Of a DNA stretch of 16,939 nucleotides, positions 8,496-15,016 are shown in pieces. Under the pieces are notes generated by a model. It did no database searches, was not told where the DNA came from, and worked only from the letters and a program-made list of their open reading frames with translations. A program made the position numbers and the translations under genes. Numbering within the stretch: the stretch's first letter is position 1; every line of letters begins with the position of its first letter. Source of the stretch: Catenibacterium mitsuoka_A (GTDB lineage: Bacteria > Bacillota_I > Bacilli_A > Erysipelotrichales > Coprobacillaceae); assembly GCF_964259225.1 (NCBI RefSeq), contig NZ_CAXVKN010000057.1. The stretch is one strand, 5' to 3'.

Positions 8496-8528
8496 AAAAA
8501 AAAGAGAGAGTAATTCTCATTACTCCCC
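8496..8528 (-). terminator. Terminator after typA, abutting the next SD
   Basis: On the minus strand GAGTAAT / ATTACTC pair around a GAGA loop. The stem extends with G-U and G-C pairs at its base and is followed by T8. It starts directly after the typA TAA, and the T-run merges into the AAAGGAG SD of the zinc-ribbon gene. Confidence 0.8.
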
Positions 8529-10355
8529 TTATTCTGATGCTGAATTTTTAGCTCTATAAGCTCTCTTACGATCAAGTTCAGAAAGATATTTCTTTCTTAA
8601 ACGGATATTGTTTGGAGTGACTTCTACTAATTCATCTTCATTAATATAGTCAAGACAAGCTTCTAGATTGAAGTGTCTAGGTCTCTTTAATACAACTGTT
8701 GTATCTTTTGTAGATGAACGTGTATTTGTCTGCTGTTTACCCTTAGTAACGTTTACTACTAAGTCATTGTCCTTTGCATGTTCCCCAACAATCATACCTT
8801 CATATACTTCTACACCAGGGCCAACAAACATCACACCACGGCTTTCTACACCACCAAGTGCATAAGCAGTAGTCTGTCCTGTTTCAATAGAAATAAGAAC
8901 ACCTAACTGTCTTTCACCTACTGCTTCACCTTCTAATGGGCGATATTCTAAGAATGAGTGATTAATAATACCATAACCCTTAGTCATTGTTAAGAAGTTA
9001 GTCATAAAACCAATTAAACCTCTAGAAGGTACAATGTAATGAACCTTAGTCATACCATCCATAGAATCCATGTTTTCCATGATACCTCTTCTTAAACCTA
9101 ATGATTCAATAACTGAACCAATACAATCATCTGGTGCTTCGATTTCTACATCTTCATATGGTTCACATGTCACACCATCGATTTCCTTTAAGATAACATG
9201 AGGTCTAGATACCTGTAATTCATATCCTTCTCTTCTCATTGTTTCAATTAAGATAGATAAGTGTAATTCACCACGACCACTTACCATCCATTCTTCTTTA
9301 TTCTGAATACGTTCTACTTTTAAAGATACATCCTTGTTTGTTTCTTTGAATAAACGTTCTTCAATCTTAGATGCAGTCACAAACTTACCATCCTGACCAG
9401 CAAATGGTGAAGTGTTTGTACCAAAGATCATCTGGATTGTTGGTTCATCTACATGAAGTAATGGTAATGCTTCTTCACAGCTTGGTTCACAGATTGTTTC
9501 ACCAACACCAATGTCAGCTAAACCTGCAACGGCTACGATATCACCAGCACTTGCTTCTTCTACTTCAAATCTATGCATACCTAAATAACTAAATAGTTTC
9601 TGAACACGGAACTGTGTCTTAGAACCATCTGCTCTTAAACATACAACATTTTCATTTACTTTAATAGAACCTCTCTGAATTCTACCAATACCAATTCTTC
9701 CTACATAATCATTGTAGTCTAATAAAGCTGGCTGTAACTGTAAACCACCTTCAACATCTACTGCTGGTGCAGGAATTTCATTGATAATCATATCAAATAA
9801 ACAGTCCATATTAGGAACCTGAGTACTAATATCAGGATCTAATGAGCTTGTACCATTTAATGCTGAAACGAAAACAGTTGGGAAATCAAGCTGATTATCA
9901 TCAGCACCTAATTCCATAAATAATTCAAGAACTTCATCCATAACTTCCTGAATTCTTACAACTGGACGGTCAACCTTGTTGATAACAACGATAGGTTTAA
10001 CATGAGCAGCTAATGCCTTCTTTAATACGAAACGAGTCTGAGGCATTGTACCTTCATAAGCATCAACTACAAGTAAAACACCATCCACCATATGCATGAT
10101 ACGTTCTACTTCTCCACCAAAGTCAGCATGGCCTGGTGTATCCATGATGTTGATCTTATAGTCTTTATAATGAATAGCTGTATTCTTTGCTAAAATAGTA
10201 ATACCACGTTCTCTTTCTAAAGCGTTACTATCCATAGCACGTTCAGCTAGTTCTTCGTGTGCTTCAAGTGTTCCAGATTTCTTAATAAGCTGGTCAACCA
10301 ATGTTGTTTTACCATGGTCAACGTGAGCAATAATCGCTATATTTCTAATATTCAT
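8529..10355 (-). CDS. typA: Ribosome-associated GTPase TypA/BipA
   Basis: This 608-residue translational GTPase is of normal length for TypA/BipA, which binds 70S ribosomes and assists 50S assembly and translation under cold or stress. All five G motifs are visible: G1 AHVDHGKT (10-17), G2 RGIT (50-53), G3 DTPGH (72-76), G4 NKVD (126-129) and G5 SALNG (164-168). The EF-G-like domains III and V and the TypA-specific C-terminal domain follow. The region ending KLRKKYLSELDRKR is typical of the family, with conserved GRGELHL and PSRGLIGF segments. The SD AGAGGTG precedes ATG 10355. It is driven by a near-consensus promoter at 10380-10407 and closed by a terminator. Confidence 0.98.
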   Translation of the reverse strand: MNIRNIAIIAHVDHGKTTLVDQLIKKSGTLEAHEELAERAMDSNALERERGITILAKNTAIHYKDYKINIMDTPGHADFGGEVERIMHMVDGVLLVVDAYEGTMPQTRFVLKKALAAHVKPIVVINKVDRPVVRIQEVMDEVLELFMELGADDNQLDFPTVFVSALNGTSSLDPDISTQVPNMDCLFDMIINEIPAPAVDVEGGLQLQPALLDYNDYVGRIGIGRIQRGSIKVNENVVCLRADGSKTQFRVQKLFSYLGMHRFEVEEASAGDIVAVAGLADIGVGETICEPSCEEALPLLHVDEPTIQMIFGTNTSPFAGQDGKFVTASKIEERLFKETNKDVSLKVERIQNKEEWMVSGRGELHLSILIETMRREGYELQVSRPHVILKEIDGVTCEPYEDVEIEAPDDCIGSVIESLGLRRGIMENMDSMDGMTKVHYIVPSRGLIGFMTNFLTMTKGYGIINHSFLEYRPLEGEAVGERQLGVLISIETGQTTAYALGGVESRGVMFVGPGVEVYEGMIVGEHAKDNDLVVNVTKGKQQTNTRSSTKDTTVVLKRPRHFNLEACLDYINEDELVEVTPNNIRLRKKYLSELDRKRAYRAKNSASE

Positions 10356-10379
10356 AATCGCACCTCTTTCAATTTTTAG

Positions 10380-10407
10380 ATTATATCATAGTTCGTCTTC
10401 ATTTCAA
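10380..10407 (-). promoter_or_regulatory. Sigma-A promoter of typA
   Basis: The minus strand has TTGAAA (10402-10407), a 16-bp spacer and TATAAT (10380-10385), plus an extended TG at the correct place (TGATATAAT). The start near 10373 gives a leader of about 18 nt. Confidence 0.88.
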
Positions 10408-10466
10408 TAAAGAATAGTTTTCAAGATGAGAAAATTTATTAAATATTGAATAACTCAACTCTTTTT

Positions 10467-10497
10467 AAAAAAAGAACAGGCTTACATAGCCTGTTCT
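10467..10497 (-). terminator. Terminator of the DUF4230-cutC-hydrolase operon
   Basis: On the minus strand AGAACAGGCT / AGCCTGTTCT form a perfect 10-bp stem with a 5-nt loop, followed by T7. The hydrolase stop codon TAA sits at the loop-stem boundary, so the last codons of the gene form the hairpin. Confidence 0.9.
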
Positions 10498-11225
10498 GTT
10501 AAGAATTTATAAGTTGTAGAAAGAACTTCATGAATATGATCCGCATTATCATAATTATGAGATGCACCAACAACCGGATGGAAGATCATCTGTTTACCAA
10601 ATAACTTTGTATATTTCTCACTGATTGCATAAGGCACTGTTTTATCTTCAGTTCCATGAACGACTAATAAATCATTCTTATATGTATCTAAGTTCTTATA
10701 GAAATCTCTTTGAAGCATATCCTTTACAAAAGCATCACTGATTTCAAATCCATTATGATCATAAACAGGTGCTTCTTTTACTGTTCCTGTAAGATAGTCT
10801 AAGGAATCTGGTAAACTGAAGGCAGGAGCCCATAATACAAGTTTTTTAATATCTTCAGGATAAATCTTAGCAAGTTCACTCGCAATTGCACCACCCATAG
10901 AATGTCCTAAAACATATATATCAGTTACTTGAGGCATCTTCTTTAATTCTTCTAATAGAATACGTGCACATGATAATTCATCATCAAATGTCATTTCTTT
11001 AAAGGTAAGATCTGATTCACCACTACCTAGAAAATCCATTCTTAAAGTACCAACACCCTGTGCTTCTAATAAACGTGATAAAGAAACATAGGAAAACTTA
11101 GTTCCTGTACATTGTCCTGTAAAACCATGGAATATTAATAATACAGGGAATTCTTTTCTATGAGGCACATGAAAGAATCCTCTCATAACACCCTTAGGTG
11201 TCGCAATTTCACAATACTGCGGCAT
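10482..11225 (-). CDS. Alpha/beta hydrolase (esterase-like)
   Basis: This 247-residue serine hydrolase has the alpha/beta fold of cinnamoyl or feruloyl esterase-like and acylglycerol lipase-like enzymes. It shows the oxyanion segment HGFTG (33-37), the nucleophile elbow GHSMGG with S109, the acid D194 in GTEDKTVP, and the histidine H223 in ASHNYD. There is no signal peptide, so it acts in the cytoplasm. The substrate cannot be told from sequence. It is the last gene of the operon, starting 2 bp after the cutC stop. Its GAGGAGG SD lies inside the final codons of cutC, so translation is probably coupled. Confidence 0.9.
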   Translation of the reverse strand: MPQYCEIATPKGVMRGFFHVPHRKEFPVLLIFHGFTGQCTGTKFSYVSLSRLLEAQGVGTLRMDFLGSGESDLTFKEMTFDDELSCARILLEELKKMPQVTDIYVLGHSMGGAIASELAKIYPEDIKKLVLWAPAFSLPDSLDYLTGTVKEAPVYDHNGFEISDAFVKDMLQRDFYKNLDTYKNDLLVVHGTEDKTVPYAISEKYTKLFGKQMIFHPVVGASHNYDNADHIHEVLSTTYKFLTEQAM

Positions 11226-11227
11226 AA

Positions 11228-11962
11228 TTAAGCCTCCTCTACAAGTGAAATCATTCTCTTCACTTTTTCTTTATCTACATAATCATAGTTAATACCATTA
11301 TAGCTAAATGATACATAATCATTGGCTGTAGTAGGATCTGCTCTCCAATTCTTACATGAAGAATGAACCTGATGAATACCTGTATAGTGAATAATGTCTA
11401 CGACATTTGTTTCATTAATTCCAGAACCTGCCAATATTTCTATTTGATTGCCATATTTCTCCTGCAGTTCCTTAATAAGCTGAACTCCTTCACTCACAGT
11501 AGACTTCATACCACTTGTAAGTACTCTATCCACACCTAATTCAATTAATCTATGAATTGTTGCATCTGGATCATCACATACATCAAAGGCTCTATGAAAC
11601 ACTGCAGTCTTACCATAACTATGAATAATAGAGACCATTTCACTTGTACGTGCACTATTAATTTTACCATCAGGATCTAAGAACCCAAACGCAATACCAT
11701 CAGCCCCATGTTCTAATAGTTCTTCTGCTTCGATAATCATCTGTTCAGATTGTAATTCATTATATACAAATCCTGCACCTCTGGGTCTTACCATGCAAAT
11801 AACTTCTAGATCTGTATTATTCTTAATAAGTTCCAATGATGCAATAGTAGGTGTTAATCCACCTAACGCTAACGCACTATTTAATTCAATTCTTTTCGCA
11901 CCACCATGATATGCATTCATTGCATCCTCATAGCTGCCACAACATACTTCTAACTTATTCAC
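11228..11962 (-). CDS. cutC: CutC family protein (copper homeostasis)
   Basis: The 244-residue TIM-barrel protein has the CutC signature: an N-terminal LEVCCGSYEDA, then GGAKRIELNSALALGGLTPT, MVRPRGAGFVY, and near the end VLTSG and ILAGSGI. CutC proteins are linked to copper tolerance, although the biochemical activity is unsettled and metal binding may be indirect. No signal peptide is present. The gene overlaps the DUF4230 gene end by 8 bp and is followed 2 bp later by the hydrolase, so all three form one operon. No copper exporter or copper-responsive operator is visible nearby, so a role in copper handling here rests only on the family name. Confidence 0.95.
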   Translation of the reverse strand: MNKLEVCCGSYEDAMNAYHGGAKRIELNSALALGGLTPTIASLELIKNNTDLEVICMVRPRGAGFVYNELQSEQMIIEAEELLEHGADGIAFGFLDPDGKINSARTSEMVSIIHSYGKTAVFHRAFDVCDDPDATIHRLIELGVDRVLTSGMKSTVSEGVQLIKELQEKYGNQIEILAGSGINETNVVDIIHYTGIHQVHSSCKNWRADPTTANDYVSFSYNGINYDYVDKEKVKRMISLVEEA

Positions 11963-12557
11963 TCACTTCTACCTCTACTTCATACTGTTCTTGATCTACA
12001 GTCATATAAATAAGATCTTTAATGGCTTTCTTCACTTTAGTTTCAGTCTTTTCTAAGAACTGATTCTTAATCGCTTCTTTTTCTACTTTCTTCTTCTGTT
12101 CTTTTGCGAAAGTCTTATAGTCTGTAATAGAAATCTGATTAAAGATGTTCTTTGTTTCATCATAAACCTTAATAGAATTCTCATCGATTTCATTAGATAA
12201 GATCTTTACTGCAGATGTTTTCACGATAATCTTATTATTTGTTTTTTCTACCTGTACATCAGAAAGATCAACACCTGCTTTCATCTTACCTTCATAAGTA
12301 ATCAAGAAAGACTTCTGTGTTAAAGGAATAGTCCAGCCATTAAACTTTAATGAATTAGAAAACTTCCCTACTTTTGTATAATCATATTCAGATACAGCTA
12401 ATTCATTAATGTCTCTTATTTTCTGCGTTAAAGCTGTTGAAGTGATTTCTTCTTTAGATGGTGTACTACGTCCTCCAAAGTACATACCACCCATAAACAC
12501 AACAATAACTAACACAATAATGACTATAATTGATCTTAAACTAAATTTGTTTTTCAT
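11955..12557 (-). CDS. DUF4230 membrane-anchored protein
   Basis: The 200-residue protein has one N-terminal TM helix (about residues 8-27) after a positive MKNKFSLR, followed by an extracytoplasmic domain. The stretch from about 38 to 155 (ISELAVSEYDY-like segment, KVGKF, FLITYEGKMKAGVDL, SNEIDENSIKVYDE) fits DUF4230. The domain's function is unknown. The C-terminus is rich in lysine and glutamate and probably helical. I choose ATG 12557 because AGGTGG lies 8 nt upstream. ATG 12563 would be only 2 nt from that SD, and GTG 12569 overlaps it. It leads the operon with cutC (8 bp overlap) and the hydrolase. Confidence 0.82.
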   Translation of the reverse strand: MKNKFSLRSIIVIIVLVIVVFMGGMYFGGRSTPSKEEITSTALTQKIRDINELAVSEYDYTKVGKFSNSLKFNGWTIPLTQKSFLITYEGKMKAGVDLSDVQVEKTNNKIIVKTSAVKILSNEIDENSIKVYDETKNIFNQISITDYKTFAKEQKKKVEKEAIKNQFLEKTETKVKKAIKDLIYMTVDQEQYEVEVEVSE

Positions 12558-12573
12558 TTTCATCACCACCTAG

Positions 12574-12582
12574 ATTATAACA
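12574..12582 (-). promoter_or_regulatory. Extended -10 promoter of the DUF4230-cutC operon
   Basis: The minus strand reads TGTTATAAT, a perfect extended -10. The -35 position (TGTATA at 17 bp) is weak. A start 7 nt downstream would fall around 12567, inside or just before the SD, so the leader would be extremely short. Confidence 0.6.
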
Positions 12583-12625
12583 GATAAGGAAAAATATATA
12601 CAGTTTGTTTTATAGTCTAGATGAT

Positions 12626-12652
12626 TTGACAACGAATACAATAAATGATAGT
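12626..12652 (+). promoter_or_regulatory. Candidate promoter of the DUF1836 gene
   Basis: A perfect TTGACA (12626-12631) is followed 15 bp later by GATAGT (12647-12652), a 4/6 match to TATAAT. The spacing is shorter than ideal, so the -10 assignment is tentative. Confidence 0.45.
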
Positions 12653-12671
12653 TTTTAAGTAGGTGATGAAA

Positions 12672-13151
12672 ATGAATTACGATAATGTACATATTTCTAG
12701 ATGGGAAGAAATACCAGATTTTCCACTCTATATAGATCAGGTTGTATCTATTATAGAAAAGAGTTTGTCTTTCTTAAAAAATAATGATGACACTATTATC
12801 ACAAAAACAATGATCAATAACTATGTCAAACATAAGCTAGTAAAAGCACCTATAAAGAAGAAATATGAAAGAGAACAGATTGCTTATTTCACATTAATTT
12901 GTTTATTAAAGTCTGTCTTTTCATTAGATGAGATTTCTAAGCTTATTCAATTACAACAGAGTCAGAAAGAATTATCTGTATTCTATAATATGTATTGTGA
13001 CGTATTTGAGCGTATCCTTAAGACAAATCATTTAGACTCAGAACTACCAGACATATATAATAAATGTATCTTAAGTTCTGTCTATAAGATCAAGGTATCT
13101 GATAATCTTCTTGGTGAAGAAACAATGGAAGAAGCATTAAAAAAGGATTGA
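12672..13151 (+). CDS. DUF1836 domain protein, probable DNA-binding regulator
   Basis: The 159-residue protein begins with an IPDFPLYIDQVVSIIEKSL segment, then ITKTMINNYVKHKLVKAPIKKKYEREQIAYFTLICLLKSVFSLDEISKLI. This is the DUF1836 pattern, which resembles the MerR-type winged helix (helix, turn with N-N-Y, then K-x-Y and a dimer-like helix). A regulatory role is inferred from that resemblance. ATG 12672 is chosen because AGGTG lies about 6 nt upstream; in-frame GTG 12663 and ATG 12666 lie within that SD. It is the only intact plus-strand gene here, is divergent from the DUF4230 operon, and is followed by its own terminator. It may control itself and its neighbour. Confidence 0.8.
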   Translation: MNYDNVHISRWEEIPDFPLYIDQVVSIIEKSLSFLKNNDDTIITKTMINNYVKHKLVKAPIKKKYEREQIAYFTLICLLKSVFSLDEISKLIQLQQSQKELSVFYNMYCDVFERILKTNHLDSELPDIYNKCILSSVYKIKVSDNLLGEETMEEALKKD

Positions 13152-13195
13152 GTTTATTCTAATGGTATTAAGTTAAGTGACTAAATGCCAAAGAA

Positions 13196-13228
13196 CCTCC
13201 TCTATTTGAAATTGAGGAGGCTTTTTTT
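13196..13228 (+). terminator. Terminator of the DUF1836 gene
   Basis: CCTCCTC (13196-13202) pairs with GAGGAGG (13214-13220) across an 11-nt loop. It is followed by C and T7. Confidence 0.88.
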
Positions 13229-13260
13229 ACCAAACTGTTGACAGGTGATAAAAATTGTGC

Positions 13261-13298
13261 GGCTAGAAATGAATATTCATTCATTTCTAGCCCTTTTT
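13261..13298 (+). terminator. Strong 14-bp hairpin with T-tail beside the IS66 end
   Basis: GGCTAGAAATGAAT (13261-13274) pairs perfectly with ATTCATTTCTAGCC (13279-13292) around a 4-nt loop, followed by C and T5. It is a second plus-strand terminator about 30 bp after the first and has no gene of its own. It ends 12 bp before the IS66 inverted repeat. Confidence 0.75.
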
Positions 13299-13310
13299 AG
13301 TAGATGTGTC

Positions 13311-13330
13311 GTAAGCGCCAAATAAAATAG
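13311..13330 (+). repeat. IS66 left terminal inverted repeat
   Basis: GTAAGCGCCAAATAAAATAG is the terminal repeat. It lies 40 bp past the stop of the tnpB-tnpC fusion and pairs with 16228-16247 with one mismatch. Confidence 0.88.
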
Positions 13331-13370
13331 TGTATTTAAAAAAGTCGATTGAATTGATACAATAATCAAT

Positions 13371-14192
13371 TTAGTCGGCTTTTATTTCAAATTCTTCTTT
13401 TATTTCTTCACTCCATGGTAAGAACCAGTCCAGTCTTTCTGGATTTTCAACCAAATCTTGCTGTGGTAAATAATCCAGGATAAATTCAATATAGTCATAT
13501 GGATCAAGCCTGTTGGCTTTAGCTGTTTCAATTAGACTGAATACTGCTGCACTTGCTTCAGCTCCTTTAGTAGAAGTTGAAAACAGCCGGTTCTTTCGGC
13601 CAACTGTAAATGGTCTGATTGTACGTTCATCTAATGAATTTGTCATAGGTACAAGAACATCTTCTAAAAATGAACGCAATCCAGCCTCGTAATTCAAGGC
13701 ATATTGTATAGCCTTTCCTGTCTTAGAAGCTGTTAACACCTTGTTTTGATTATCTTTACACCATGAAAAGAAGTCATCAACTAATGGCTTTGATCTTTCT
13801 TGGCGTATCTTGACTTTATCTTCAGGTGGGAATGTATCAATTTCCTTTTCTATCGCAAATAGCTTGGCTATTTTCTTAAGACCTGTATAAGACAGTGTAT
13901 CTGAGGCACCTGAACTGCTGGGTGTTATTTCTCTAGCTTCGGATTCATCTCTAGGCCATTTGAATCTGCTATTTTCCAGTCTCTTGTAAAGGAGCACGAA
14001 GCCGTCACCCTCCCAGTACAGTGTCTTCATCACTCTCGCATTTCTTCCACAGAACAGAAATACCGAATTTGAAAAGGGATCAAGTCTGAACTGCGTTGTG
14101 ACAAGTGCACTAAGACCATCAATCTGTTTCCTCATGTCTGTATAGCCTACAGCTATATAGATATGCTCAGCCTTGGAGATGTCACCTAACAT
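13371..14192 (-). pseudogene. IS66 TnpB-TnpC fusion created by internal deletion
   Basis: This 273-codon frame is open but chimeric. Residues 1-90 are TnpB (IS66 Orf2): YTDMRKQIDGL, FCGRNARVMKTLYWEGDGF and FKWPRDESEAREIT. Residues from about 91 are the TnpC transposase C-terminus: GLKKIAKLFAIEKEI, then ERSKPLVDDFF, GKAIQYALNY, DERTIRPFTVGRKNRLFS and ETAKANRLDPYDYI. The C-terminal 25 or so residues of TnpB and most of TnpC are missing, including the zinc-finger region and the first two catalytic aspartates. The last catalytic glutamate appears to survive as E189. The junction lies near 13922 and keeps frame. The ATG overlaps the tnpA stop, as is usual in IS66. Transposition activity is not expected. 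Confidence 0.88.
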
Positions 14193-14504
14193 AATAGTGC
14201 ACCTATGATGTTAGTTACAGTTCCTATATTTGTATCACAAGGAAATTCTATACGAACATCTCCTTTAGTTATAACTATGTTCTGTTTATCAAATGTGCTC
14301 TGATCAACAGAGACAAATGATGGAGCCTTTACAGCTCCCTGATTCAATTGCCATCTTTCGCAACTTTTTAAGCCAGCAGTAGTAGGTCTGCTCACATATG
14401 TTGTTCTGCCTGCTTCTGACAGGAAGTCCACTTTTCCTGCACTCCTTTATTCTTTCAATCCACTGTCTGGTCTTGATATCGTCATTAATGCTTTGAATAT
14501 CCAT
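14186..14504 (-). pseudogene. tnpA: IS66 tnpA (Orf1), frameshifted
   Basis: The start at 14504 (SD GAGGATG) reads a TnpA-like helix-turn-helix segment (WIERIKECRKSGLPVR, TYYCWLKKLRKMAIES) up to about 14345. The expected continuation (APSFVSVDQ, then a segment ending GDVRIEFP and GTVTNIIGALLC) is in the -1 frame and runs to the stop at 14186, so a 1-nt indel lies near 14340-14352. The segment between VRS and ICEQTYY is also shorter than usual for the family. TnpA is an accessory DNA-binding protein of IS66. A T-AAA-AAG stretch just upstream could allow ribosomal slippage, but frame matching puts the break further down. Confidence 0.78.
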
Positions 14505-14519
14505 GATTTCACCATCCTC

Positions 14520-14609
14520 TATATAGTAAATTTAGTGCTAAAATTACTATATAGAGTGAATTCAGTGGCTAAAAACACTATATATAGCAAATTTAGTATC
14601 TAAAAACAC
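14520..14609. repeat. Three tandem ~31-bp repeats, each with a small palindrome, upstream of tnpA
   Basis: Units lie at 14520-14547, 14548-14578 and 14579-14609. Each starts with TATATA and contains a palindrome: TTTAG-TG-CTAAA (14531-14542), TTCAG-TGG-CTAAA (14561-14573, one mismatch) and TTTAG-TAT-CTAAA (14592-14604). Centre spacing is 30-31 bp, about three helical turns. On the minus strand the two upstream units also offer TTTTTA-16-TATATA promoter-like pairs. The array directly precedes the tnpA SD. Confidence 0.75.
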
Positions 14610-14650
14610 TTTAATTATCTAATATGATGAGGTTTATTTCTATCCACTGT

Positions 14651-14670
14651 TATGAAATGACCGTTGTCAA
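14651..14670 (-). repeat. IS110 right-end subterminal inverted repeat
   Basis: On the minus strand this reads TTGACAAC then GGTCATTTCATA, matching the other end except for a missing 5-nt TAGGA. It contains a consensus-like TTGACA facing outward, which could act as a -35 when the ends join in a circle. Confidence 0.75.
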
Positions 14671-14689
14671 GACATAAATAAACTTTCAT

Positions 14690-14990
14690 AATATTTCTAT
14701 TAAGTTTTATCATCAAGGGCATAGAAAGACCTCAAATCATATAGATTCTGCGACAGTTAATCAAACTGTAATACGTGGATTGGGACCAAAAAGTTAATGG
14801 TTCGTCGACAGCTCTATAATCTATGTGCATGGATCATTGCTTTTATTATTCTTACTAAATCGCGACTTTCAGTAAGAACTCACAATGCCATAAAGTGGAT
14901 AGTCTTAGATAGCTGAACCTGTACTACCATCTATGCCTTCGATGTTGAGTTGTTTTGTCTATTTAACGACACTTCATTTCCTTTCTCTCA
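14690..14990 (-). ncRNA. Candidate bridge/seek RNA of the IS110 element
   Basis: This non-coding 3' region of an IS1111-like element is where the guide RNA of such elements is encoded. On the minus strand it holds a perfect 8-bp stem TTCTTACT / AGTAAGAA with a 14-nt loop (14849-14878), a 6-bp hairpin ACAGTT / AACTGT (14753-14769), and a 7-bp long-range pairing ATAGATT / AATCTAT (14818-14824 with 14741-14747). Three segments resemble the element junctions: CTATCCACT (14894-14902) equals plus-strand 14640-14648; 14733-14746 matches 16226-16239 at 13 of 14 positions; and ATAGATTATA (14815-14824) is 9/10 to the complement at the right flank. The limits are approximate, and a promoter is not clear (TTGAGA-19-TTAAAT near 14961-14993 is weak). 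Confidence 0.5.
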
Positions 14991-15016
14991 AGTTTAAAAA
15001 ACATTAGTAAAGATTG

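Larger units (their letters stand above)
12553..12676. repeat. 15-bp inverted repeat at two divergent start codons
   Basis: GGTGATGAAAATGAA occurs at 12662-12676 on the plus strand and at 12553-12567 on the minus strand with no mismatch. Each arm covers the SD and ATG of one of the two divergent genes. The arms are separated by 94 bp. Confidence 0.75.

Noticed and set aside
8483..8575. Upstream start for the zinc-ribbon gene overlapping typA
   Set aside because: There is no SD before that ATG, the extension would be translated through a terminator hairpin, and ATG 8482 has a good SD.
13352..13371. AATTGAT / ATCAATT hairpin as terminator of the IS66 genes
   Set aside because: The stem is only 7 bp and AT-rich, and the T-run begins about 8 nt later, so the evidence is too weak to call.
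14353..14375. Programmed -1 frameshift at T-AAA-AAG within tnpA
   Set aside because: The family match continues in the original frame past this site (KKLRKMAIE), so the break lies downstream and is better explained by an indel.
14186..14431. Independent small gene in the IS66 tnpA region
   Set aside because: Its second half is the expected C-terminal part of TnpA and its first half is an out-of-frame reading of the helix-turn-helix region, so it is the frameshifted remainder of tnpA.
14520..14609. Possible CRISPR-like array
   Set aside because: There are only three imperfect contiguous units with no distinct spacers, and no cas genes are present; the units fit an operator array better.
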